A stretch of DNA of 64,000 nt from Exophiala sp. HKRS030 (Eukaryota; Ascomycota; Eurotiomycetes; Chaetothyriales; Herpotrichiellaceae), in the NCBI GenBank assembly GCA_023897205.1, contig JAHWDD010000004.1, forward strand, positions 3,038,001 through 3,102,000, given 5' to 3'. Under the pieces are notes generated by a model that saw only the letters and a program-made list of their open reading frames with translations, was not told the origin of the DNA and did no database searches. The translations under genes were made by a program, and so were the position numbers. Position 1 is the first letter of the stretch, and every line of letters begins with the position of its first letter. Of this stretch, positions 54,319 to 64,000 are shown piece by piece.

Positions 54319-55329
54319 TCAAGCTGCTCTCCGATCTAACCGTCTGACCACACTGCCTAAACAGACCTTCAATAGACCTTGCGCCGTCAACTGTGCTCCC
54401 TCCTCACCACCCCAAGGTACCGTGTCCACCATGTCACGGATGTGATATTGCTCACCGAGCGCGTCATCCAACTCTCTCAGATTCTCCGCCGCTTCAGGCT
54501 CCCTTCCGACCTGAAAGAATTGGATTCCCACTTGCCAGGGTTCCGCGCCAAACGAGTCCAACTTCTTCGCCGCCGTGACAATGACGCTCTCAACGTCGTC
54601 GGTCGGCACACCGTCCGTGATGACAATGATGTTCAGCGGTTTCACCGTCGCCTCGTGCCCATGCGCCTGTCTCTCCATCGACTCGGCCACCTCTGCAAGG
54701 TATGGTTTCAGGATGTGGTTGAGCCGGGTGCCCGTGGGTGTGCCACCGAGGGGTCGAACGCGTTGAAACAGCGTCTGCACGACCTCGGTGGTGGTGACGT
54801 TCGTGTACCCGCCGATCGGTGAGTTTGGATTTCGGTGGTTCAGAAAGTAAATATCGATGCCGTCAGCGTCGTAAGTCGTGCAGATCGGTGCGATGGCCGC
54901 AAGGGCCGCCGATGTTTCTCGCCAGCTACGACCGGCCATGGACCCACTGTCGTCAATGAGGAAAACCGTGTCGAATTCCCTCAGGAACGAATAAGGGGAA
55001 TCTTCCGCCACTTGAACCGGGGAGGAGAGGTCAGCTGGGCTGTAAGGTGCTGCGGCGGCCGCCGAATAAGGAGGTGGTGCATCGCGCGGCGCCCGAGCTG
55101 CCGCGGCAGGTGGTGGTCTCCGGGTAGGCATAGGTGTGAAGAAGGGGTTGTTCAGGTCGCTGTACGTTGCTGCTGATCGTGGAGCCGACGAATCATTAGA
55201 TGCCTTGCTCGATCGCTTGGAGAGTCTTTTGATTATTGAAGACATGCTCGAGCCTGGGTATCTCGATGACGATGCTGATGATGACTGAGAATGGAATGAG
55301 TCGCGAGAGAGTAAAATAGGATTCTCCAT
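54319..55329 (-). CDS. VWA-domain protein, 336 aa
   Basis: The frame opens upstream at a TTG (55488), but the first ATG is 55329, giving MENPILLSRDSFHSQSSSAS. The N-terminal 110 residues are Ser-, then Pro/Ala-rich and disordered, with a basic SSIIKRLSKRSSK patch. A von Willebrand factor A domain follows. It has a complete metal-binding MIDAS: DDSGS at 126-130, the threonine loop GGTPTGTRL and the aspartate in VITDGVPTDD. No signal peptide or membrane segment is visible, so this is an intracellular VWA protein. Such proteins are common in filamentous fungi and usually mediate Mg2+-dependent protein contacts; the partner is unknown. An upstream exon cannot be excluded. Confidence 0.85.
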   Translation of the reverse strand: MENPILLSRDSFHSQSSSASSSRYPGSSMSSIIKRLSKRSSKASNDSSAPRSAATYSDLNNPFFTPMPTRRPPPAAAARAPRDAPPPYSAAAAAPYSPADLSSPVQVAEDSPYSFLREFDTVFLIDDSGSMAGRSWRETSAALAAIAPICTTYDADGIDIYFLNHRNPNSPIGGYTNVTTTEVVQTLFQRVRPLGGTPTGTRLNHILKPYLAEVAESMERQAHGHEATVKPLNIIVITDGVPTDDVESVIVTAAKKLDSFGAEPWQVGIQFFQVGREPEAAENLRELDDALGEQYHIRDMVDTVPWGGEEGAQLTAQGLLKVCLGSVVRRLDRRAA

Positions 55330-56915
55330 TCTCAAAAACAACGGTGTCGGTGTGACTGTGGGTGGAACAAATGCCTCAGGCAGTGATGATGTCTGTCCTT
55401 TGTTGAGTGAAGGAAGTTGCTTTCGTGGTTTCTGTTTGTTGGGCCAACACGTGGTTGGGCGCGTTTGCACCGACTTTGTAGGGAACAATTGTCAAAGGTC
55501 AGGTAAACGAATACTGTAAAATCAAACTGGCCTTGTGATTTGGTATTCAATTAATGGTCGTTCGTGGACATCCGCTATCTTTATATCCAAGTTTGATTGT
55601 ACTTTCTTCACGTTTACATAACTGAGGCATCGATCCTCGCAATGCCCCAGTGCTTTATGCCGCGAATACGCCCAGGCACATTCGATACAACGCACTCTAA
55701 GACCATGTACGACTACTCCGTACATGCTTCCACTCTCAACTCATGACAACGCTTATTCTGATCCTTCATCATCTCGTGTCTCGAACGACCAGGAACAGCG
55801 GCAGGTTAGTCCGGCGGCTACTCACGTAGTGATGGGCGATATCGCCGGTTCACAAGGCTGTGAAGGACGTTGGGCCAATCATATCAGGTACATGATTCAA
55901 AGGGCAGAATGCTCAGCCTCATTCGTACTCACTAGCTCGAAGCACACAGCCTCCCCCCTTGCTCGTGACCGTACCCATGGCCCCCTTCTCAGCCTTGCAG
56001 GGGCCAAAATCTCTCTAGAGGCAATGCCTCATCTTGTTGGCGATGATTTGTTGGTGGCAATTTCCCGCTTGCTGAGTCTTTCGCCTTGGTGTCACCTTTC
56101 CCCGGACTCAGCTTGAGACCCTTGACGCCAAAAGCTTTGGGGACATGGCCACAAGTCGCCTCTCCAGTGTTTCAAGAAGCACGTGAAGAGAGTCATCTGG
56201 CCAGGCCGGCACCCTACTTGTATTGTACGAGTTTGCTCGCATGTCCACTTCCGTTCACTCCATCATCAGCTTTTGGTCATTGTCACAAATGCAGTGCACT
56301 GCCCGACCATTCCTGAGTTGGTCACTCCGCGGTGGCCACAGGATCCTCTCAAACCGAGGCTCGCAAGATAATTGCTGACCTCTGGCACCGAATCACCTCT
56401 GACACAGATCAGTCACATCATTCATGTGTATTTCGAATTGAAGCGCAGTGCGATCCGTGTAGACACGGAAAAAAATGGACGGATCGTAAATTGTTTGTAC
56501 ATAATGCAGTCTTCATTGAAGCACACCTCCTGCACCTTACCGATCAAAGGGGCAGTGCTGTCTCTCGATCCTCCGCCAATCAGCCAATCAACCAACCAAC
56601 GCCGTGCCAAATGTTCACTATATGGAAGAAAGTTGCTGTGTCTGTTCATTCAATGTCAATGCAGTTTGTGGTCATGGCACGTTTCAGTCGTCTCAGGTCG
56701 ATCATTCGTCATACGAGCAATTTATCATGCTCATCCAACAAACCCAAATTATTGCCTTCTCTTCACTGTGCGCTTCCTAACTTCAACTTGCGCCATGCAG
56801 AATGCTGTACTGTAAATGCAGAACTGTAAATCCCAGCCTGACGCCGCCTCCGCGTGAAGGGCATATTTCTCAAAGGCACATGCCTAGATAGTCAAAACCC
56901 AGCCGAGGCGCATAA
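55330..56915. other. Spacer between the VWA gene and ATG2
   Basis: About 1.6 kb without a supported gene; it holds the promoter of the VWA gene and the 3' flank of ATG2. One TACTCCGTA lies at 55714-55722. Confidence 0.5.
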
Positions 56916-59900
56916 CTAATGTCGCTTGTATTTCTGCAGACCAAGTTAGCACAAACAACGTGGGCTCGAATTGCAAACAGACTCACCTCATCCATCCTCC
57001 TCAGGTTTTGCTTGTCCAACATGTTGCCCGCTCCCATGAGCGTCTGCCCAACCGCCTTTGATGCTCCAATGGCGGGTCGCAGAATTATCGTTGGGCTCTG
57101 CTTCAGTATCGCTGCAGCTGCCCCCTTCGCACTGCCACTGGCCATCACTTCTCCGGGGATGGCAACAATCGCATCCTTTGCAAGCAACAAATCTCTTTCT
57201 AGACTGCTGTATGCAGTCCTCAAACCCTGCCTGATGCCGACAGGTTGATCGGCATACAGTGAAATTTGTTTAGTGGCTTCGTCGTCTCCATTCGGATCTT
57301 GAAGCTCCTCCCCTTGGACGAAAAGACCTTCTGTATTTTGCAGAACTTGCTGTGTGCCAATGGCCATTTTAGCCCCAAGATTTACCAGCTCGGTCGCCGT
57401 CGTCTTCGCAAAGGCAAGCGCACCCTTTTGAATGCTTCTCACCAACCTGCCGTCCTTCCGATACTCACGGATTGGTACGGCAACAAGATCTCTGACTCCA
57501 CTGCTCACGTCAACCAAGGGTCGGAAGGGGGCAAGACCGGCAAGGACACGAGGCAGTTGATTGCGTTTGACATCCGGAGTCCAGATGTTATTGAGCATGA
57601 TGCCCAAACGATCAAAGCCCGAAACCCCGTAGAGGATGACTCGTCGTAGTACCATATCCGCACGGTCAAGCACGAAGAAGTTCATGAACTCAGTTGTCCT
57701 TCCTGAGCGCAGCCCACCATAGTCAACTCTTTTAGGTTTGAAGTCTAGTCTCAACTGCACAGCATTCACCTCTACGCGTTGTAAAAACGGTGGATTCGAT
57801 GGAATATCGGAAGCGGGCGCGTTCTGGTCCTTGAATTCGAAGAAGCGGCTCATGAAATCCAGCGCGTCTTGATCAACATGGAGCCTCAGTGGAAGGACGG
57901 ATATTTTCAGCACCATCTCCGACGCTGAAAGTTCTGCGACTGGTTTGACATTGAGAAGTTCGATGTGGACCATATTGGTGTTCACTTCTCGTTCTCCTGC
58001 ATCCTGCATGTACGTGGCAAATTTTTTCCAAGTGGAAGTAGGAATGTGATCGTATATTTCGAGTTTCCTGATGCGAATATCGACCGAACTTTCTACTTCG
58101 CCGCTGCCTGGAGGAAATGCCACAAAGTCTGCAGATACCCCTTCAAGTTCAAAGGCCATTTTGTGATGCTTGCTTCGGGTCAATTTCAGCCTTTTCTGTC
58201 GAGGAACGGTCCCAGACTGGCGACGCGAGGTGGTCGCTGTTATTGTCGTGCCTGTAGCGTAACTACCAGTCTCGCTCGCCATATCGTCAATCTCGTGATT
58301 GATGGCACTTGCAAGGTCTCTCGGGTCCTTGTTAGCAGGAACGCCAATGTAGATTGAGTTGAACAAGAAATCCCCGATGACTGATTCATCCTCTTCTTCT
58401 GCACCCGCTGTGCGATTGCTGCTTCGAGGTCGTCTAGCCATGGCTTTAGTCTCAATGTCCCTCACTGCCTGTGAAATTGTGTCTCTGGTACTTTGCCAGT
58501 CGTAACCATCGAAGAGATTCCAGATAACGTGGACGTCACGAACCCGGACCTTGACTGGAGAGTGTGCGAAGAGGGCATTGCTTGCCAGACCGTAGGTGTT
58601 CTGCTCTGAGTTCCAACGGTGTGCAGTTCCACCTACCGGTGTCTCGGCAGCAAAATGATCGGTGCGGAAATCTAACAGACTGTGCATCATAATACTGTCA
58701 CTCGAACCCCCCGATTCAGAACCTGTTATGTCAACAGGAGCGACGTGAATGGAGTCAGATATGACAGAACGGCCCAGATCGGACTCCACGTGGCTAGCTG
58801 TCATTTCATCATCCGCGTCCTCAGCATCTCCATACATCTCTTGCGCAAAATCAGGTTCATCTTCGTCGTAATCGTCTCCTGGTGAGCTCTCACCAAAGGC
58901 ATCGCCGGCAGCTGTCATCCTTGAAGCCTGCAACCCAAGCTCCGGCCCAGGCTCGGAAACGAAAGCATTTCCAGTGAACGAGGCCAACATGTCTTGAATC
59001 GGCACGATCTCGGTGCGAAATTTGGCAACTTTTGAAGGTGCCGTAGGCGGAGAGAGACCATTCAGGATCTGAATCATGGTTTGGGTAGAGTCGGCACATG
59101 TCTCGAGGAATAAGAGATTGTTCCGGAATTCGACGTCGATTTGGGTCTGCTGCTTCTCCTCAGTGATCTTGATTAAAGCTGATGCGGACGACATTGATCC
59201 AACAGGGACAAAGCCAGCTTTGGTCAGCTGCTGGACCTGGTCATTCTCCTCGAAGAAGAGCTTGTGGTCGACATTCTCCGACTCTTTTCCGACTGTCGAA
59301 GCATCATTGATGATCAGTAAGGAAGCCTTTTTGATATCAAGCGTGTCTACTGAGCCATGCTTCTGAGTCTGGTGTCGTATTTCACCGTCAGTCAAGACAA
59401 ACAAACCCTTTGCAGACACTCCATCCGGACTCAATGCTATAGCACAATCCCTGAAAGCAAGACAAAGCTGGATCTTCCGCGTCATACTTCTTGCGTCAAC
59501 ATCACTAGATGAGAGGCTTGAAGTCTGTGAGAGTGGGCTTGGAACCGGAGTTGGATTCGGGGACCCCAGGCGTTCTGCTAAAGCTGACAGGGCCACGATA
59601 TGTGGGACTTTGTATTCAAGGCAAGTATTCGACAATTTCATACGAACAGTGGGCTCCATCTCGTCTGCAATGAAACGGCACATGAACATTGGAGGTCCCA
59701 TCACAGTGCGACTCTGGGAAATTACTTCAGTAATCAACGGATCCGCTTCACCTCGAGAAAGACCCCAAGTCGCAATTTGAGCAGCGGCCAGCGAAGGAAC
59801 ACTGATATGGGCACCCTCGAGTAGTTCAGCCTCTAGTTTGACCGGACCAAACTCTCTATCCACCTCGAATTTGAAGTCTAATTTCTTGATCAAACCAAAG

Positions 59901-62875
59901 GTGAGGATGCCGGGTCGATCGTCTTCGGGGAGATATTTTGTGACCGATGAGAGCTTGGAAATCTCGTCAGCCACCTTTGTCAAATGTGGCAGCCAACGTA
60001 GGCCCACGGCGCCGGCTTGTAGGTCTCCAATCGATAGCCGCAAGACACCTCCTTTTCGCCGCTGTCGCAGTAGAGTGTCGACCATGATATCATCCTCCTG
60101 GTCATATTTGTCTCCGGATGGTGTAATGACAGAGAGAAGTCTGTCCAAATCATCATCATCGGGTGAATCCGAATAGCGCAATTCGACATTACGAATCTTT
60201 GCACATACATCACCCCGCGACCCAGAGTCTGGAAGGAGTGGCCCTTCGATCGCCGCACCATCAATCACCAATCGCACATTGTTTTGACGGTATGCTGCCT
60301 TGATAGCTGAGCTTCTCACCTGTAACGTGGACTCAGATCCAATGAGATCCAAAAGTGCGCCCGAGACGCGAACGTCTATCTTTGGAAGAGTAGAGGTCGG
60401 GTCACTGTCCGCTCTCGTTCTTCGCTGAGGATCGTCGAATCTGACGGTGCGAGGTCTGACAACAGGTGCCGTCGGAACTACCGAGCTCTTCACAGTATGT
60501 GTCGAGACAATGGAATTGCCAAGATCCAGCAGAGAGCTCAGGCCACCACTCTTGCTGAGTACGTCGTCTATGACCAAGAGGTCCATTACAACATGTACAG
60601 GCTTGATTTGCACGTCATAACGATTTCCGGTCATAGTCGCCGTCAGATCATGCGGTCTTAGCATGGAGCTTGAAGCTATCGAGTCTCGGACAGAGATCGA
60701 GTCGACGAACGACATAACCTCTCTATCGCCATGAGTCATGGTAATTTTCGAGATCGATAGTCGGTGAGAGTCTTGTCTATTCGGAACAGAACTGAGAGAG
60801 ATTGATAGTAAAACCAGCTTGAGTAGAGTCGTCTCTTGTGATAGCATGTTTTCGATAGTCTGAATCGCAGTGCCTGTTGGGGCCCTCGTCGGCACTGCTT
60901 CACAAAGATTGACGATGAATTTGCCCACACTAAACGACGGCAGATCTGCCTTTGGCCGAGTGGTTAACGCCTTGTTCTGCTCCGAAGATTCAGGAAGAAC
61001 GTCCAGAATGACTTGTGAAGCTTTGATCAGGATTCGGCAGATTCTAATATCAAGGTCTACGGTAACCTTGCCTATGTCAATGCCCAAAGTTGCCTCTTGT
61101 GCTAAAGCTGTTGAAGTCTGCTCGTGCGAAGGACTGGAGCGGTGGCGCGCATCATTCAGAAATGTGCTTTCAACCAATCTCGACGAGCCTAGTCGTGCGG
61201 CTCGTGCTTGGGAATTTAGACTAGGTCGTGAATCCACGGTTGGCACCTGAGCCTCTTGCGGAGTGTCGGGCTGATGCGGTTGAGGTACTTTCACGCAAAC
61301 TGTGTCCAGATGTAGAATTCTTGAGCGGTAGAACGGGGACAGGTTGCCATCGAGAATGCTCTCGCCACTCGAGATCTCACGTTCGATCGTGGGAAGGGTA
61401 TCGGGTTTTGGCGCTTGGCCACTGCTGCCACGCAGGTTTGTGGTATTTTCAGCCATTTGTGCTGATGACTTCATAGGTCCTTGTTGAGGTACAATGGCTC
61501 GCACTTCATGATCTTGTTGCTCGGGCTTGGACCAATCCCAGCCGCCTGGCATATCTGGTCCGCCGCTCACTGCACTCATGTACATGCTCTCTGCTTCGTC
61601 GTGAGTGAACACTTTGGACTCTTCGAGATCCTCAACAGTATCCGCCTGCCAATTCTCATATGTGGCATTCTCGTAGTTACGGGACGATAGCAGGTCCTCT
61701 GCGTGAGCTCTGTTATCGACCGGAGTCGATGTTCCTGACGAGTCGTCTCGATCAAGCCTCCTTGGTGGTCGCTCAAAAATTCCGGACTCGGCCAATAAGG
61801 CATTATCGAGGCCTAGACCGAAGTGAGACTCGCTCGGCGAGGCAGACGGCGACTTTGATCGATACGAGAGGCTCTCACTGCCAGATTGTGCGGAATCACA
61901 GGCGTGGCCTTGATCATTTGGTTGAGCAAGTCGAGGACGCGACCGGCTTAGTTTGGGCGAACCTAAACCAGAAATCTCTGAGAAGGTTTCCGATTCTGAG
62001 AGGACGAAGAGTTGCAGCCCATCCAGTCTGATAGAACGTCTCGAGTCTGGCTGGAGAGGAGAATCCTCCGCCTGCTGGAGCGGATCCAGCACGATACTGT
62101 CCAAGGCCAACATGAATTTAGCGCTCTCGACCGAAGTGGCCGGGAGATCCATGTCTACAAGGGCATTGACATCTTTGATCTTGATCGAGAGCCGGTCTGC
62201 AACGCCTTTAAAGAAGTTGGCGACGAACGTGGGTAGAGACAATCCCCCGGGCATGCCCAGTCCGACGTCTTCACCGTGTGACGACGCCACCGACTCTTGC
62301 ATGTACTGAGATTGTGACTCGAGAGCGGCCTGGAGTTCATCTCTTTCATCCGGCGACTCGGCTTCAAGGAACGAATTGGCCAGGTCTTCGGAAGTCGGGA
62401 TGATCTGGGATACCTCCAACTGCGACCCATGTCCTCTGGCCGAGCGACGACCACTCGGATCGTGTATGGCTGGAGACGGTATCCGAGGGAGATTTGCACG
62501 GTCGGTCCTGCTGGGAGCATTTCCTGCTTTTGATCGTCCCGCCTCGTGGTCTTGCGATACCTCTGATCTCACTCCGACAACGATTTCCACCCCCACCACT
62601 TCGACTTCGATGCTACTGGCGTGGAGGTCGGCCGGTAAGGTGAGTCGCAGGTGCTTGATCGAGGCATGGGTGAGGTCGAGGCTCGGGGGCAGGTGGAGGA
62701 TATCGATGAGTTTCTTGACTTTGATTCCGACGTTCCTCAATTCCACCACAGTACGCTGACCCCAAGTCAAGCCCAGGTTGTCGAGGTCTAACTCGTCCGA
62801 GTCGATGAAGTCGAGGCGGGTCAGGGCATACCGGAGAAGCCTCTTTTGGAAGTAGGAAGGAAGAAAGTACGACAT
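56916..62875 (-). CDS. ATG2: Autophagy protein Atg2, 1968 aa
   Basis: Exons on the minus strand are 62875-56987 and 56933-56916. The 53-nt intron has a GTGAGT donor and a CTGCAG acceptor; the 18-nt last exon encodes only KYKRH and the stop, matching the basic end usual for the family. Atg2 is a rod-like bridge that moves lipids from the ER to the growing isolation membrane, working with Atg9 and Atg18. The N-terminal chorein-type domain starts at once (MSYFLPSYFQKRLLRYALTR), with LTRLDFIDSDELDLDNLGL next. Long disordered Ser-rich inserts (about 100-560) separate strands of the lipid groove. The conserved C-terminal ATG2 domain (from about 1700) includes LDFKPKRVDYGGLRSGRT and WTPDVKRNQLPRVLAGLAPF. 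The length is normal for Pezizomycotina. Confidence 0.96.
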
Positions 62876-63863
62876 GATGACGGTAGGGAAAGAAGGAACA
62901 CCCTTCCAGCGACGGTCAGGCTTATGATGGTGTTCTGATCATGACGACGTCTGTGCAAGAGGCCGGCAGGTGACGGGCAACAGTAGTGTGCAGTGGCGAT
63001 GTCGAAAGAAACCCAACACTTGGATTACTTGTAGATGAAACAAACAGCGGGGGATGGGTGATGATCCCAGTCTGTTGATTAAATGCCGCCGGGAGAGCAC
63101 TGACTTGTGACGAGTACAACAAACGAGAGCGTTGTTGTTGTGTTGTTTGGTGGTGACAGTGTGTGGTTGGTGGTGTTGGCTCTCGGTCAAAACGCAGGCG
63201 CGGAGAAGAGCATCAAGATAATCGGAGAAAGCAGGCAACAAAGGACAGCCACTTGATGACGCTTGGGCTGCAATCAATGCTTGGTACCAGCCCTGGTAGT
63301 CCATACAACAGTAGATATCCGACAGATGAGAGCCCTGATGAGCCCTGATGAGCCCAAAAAGCCCTATTCAATCTGTTTGGCTCGTAGATCATGGGGTTGG
63401 GGCGATGTGCTTACAGCAACTTAATGTACTGCACGAGACGCCCGCCAAATGACCATCCAAGCCCCGAAAGGAGACGAATTGATAACGCTGACTGGCCCCC
63501 GAAACATGCCTAACACTAAGCTGCCTTAGTGTACTCTATCTTATATCTTATCGCCAGCTCATGCCGACAATTCGCCTCAGCCTCGTCAACAAAAGTGTGT
63601 CACTCGGCGAGGCTCACCAGGCTACATACCCCGACTGTACTGTAGGTAATCATTCATTCTTCTACCATCCCAGGTCAATGTCGTGGAGCTTTCTATAAGA
63701 CAGTATCTGTTGAATAACGAATTCGCTTCTTGCTCCAGAAGATTCTCAGTCTTTGGTTTCCAACGTGTATGTCGGTTTCTCATAAAGCGTCACGCCAGCA
63801 GCAATACTCAATGATATGCCGGCCTCATAAAGGGTTGAGCCTGTGGCAATATTCCCATCATAT
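62876..63863. other. ATG2 promoter region
   Basis: About 1 kb without a gene. It includes a short tandem repeat at 63331-63355. Confidence 0.5.
63331..63355. repeat. 10-base tandem repeat, 2.5 copies
   Basis: AGCCCTGATG is repeated twice, followed by AGCCC. It is short and probably a slippage product. Confidence 0.85.
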
Positions 63864-64000
63864 CTAATCGTCATCTTCTTCCTCGTCCTCATCATCCTCT
63901 TCAGACTCCTCGTCCTCTTCATCCTCATCTTCATCCGCTTCGAGCGGGAACTCCATGACGATATACTGACACCACTTTTCAAACTCACTCCTCCATTCCC
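63864..64000 (-). CDS. Partial gene: acidic C-terminus running off the right edge
   Basis: Reading the minus strand from the window end, a frame is open to a TAG at 63864-63866. It reads EWRSEFEKWCQYIVMEFPLE and then about 25 residues of almost pure Asp/Glu (ADEDEDEEDEES and on). A Trp-containing folded end followed by an acidic tail and a stop looks like a true C-terminus. Only about 44 residues are visible, so no family can be named. The start and most of the gene lie beyond 64000. The competing frame to 63746 is Arg/Met/Lys-rich and looks like the off-frame reading of the acidic codons. Confidence 0.5.
   Translation of the reverse strand, partial: EWRSEFEKWCQYIVMEFPLEADEDEDEEDEESEEDDEDEEEDDD

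Noticed and set aside
1..64000. Secondary-metabolite or other functional gene cluster
   Set aside because: No synthase, tailoring enzymes or transporters are grouped; the two bZIP genes are not next to pathway genes, and neighbours belong to unrelated housekeeping functions.

Overview
The window comes from a filamentous ascomycete (Pezizomycotina), most likely a eurotiomycete-type fungus. The evidence is short introns (46-93 nt in most genes) with GTAAGT/GTGAGT/GTATGT donors and CTAAC/CTGAC branch sites, one gene per 3-4 kb on both strands, and clear orthologues of fungal Cch1, Clr4/DIM-5, Gtr2, cnxABC, Atg2, Apc4 and Kap95. No rRNA, convincing tRNA, CRISPR array, intact transposon or secondary-metabolite cluster is visible. 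The class-level placement is inference.

Layout. 0-9 kb: an F-box-like gene and the large calcium channel gene CCH1. 9-17 kb: two long gene-poor spacers, a 193-residue serine-rich unknown and an intronless bZIP factor. 17-25 kb: three minus-strand genes, an H3K9 methyltransferase (clrD type, three exons), eIF2B gamma (GCD1) and the Rag GTPase GTR2 (five exons). 27-33 kb: an F-box/leucine-rich gene convergent with the molybdenum-cofactor gene cnxABC. 34-40 kb: a bZIP factor followed by a long-form tRNase Z. 42-52 kb: three minus-strand genes, importin beta (KAP95), APC4 and a CBM48 (AMPK-beta-like) protein. 54-63 kb: a VWA-domain protein and ATG2. A protein with an acidic C-terminus runs off the right edge.

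The genes are mostly housekeeping and signalling genes without an operon-like theme. GTR2 (TORC1 control), ATG2 (autophagosome lipid supply) and eIF2B gamma (translation initiation) all belong to nutrient-response physiology, but nothing in the sequence shows that their proximity matters.

Most notable observations. (1) At the MoaA/MoaC junction of cnxABC two overlapping splice donors 4 nt apart would choose between a MoaA ending in the double glycine (ILIGG then stop) and a MoaA-MoaC fusion lacking it, the same logic as human MOCS1. (2) The 9-mer TACGGAGTA/TACTCCGTA occurs 17 times in 64 kb, never inside a confirmed coding region. (3) tRNase Z is preceded by an open, AUG-free in-frame extension that reads like a mitochondrial presequence. 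(4) A strongly AT-rich, RIP-like island lies just upstream of the H3K9 methyltransferase gene.
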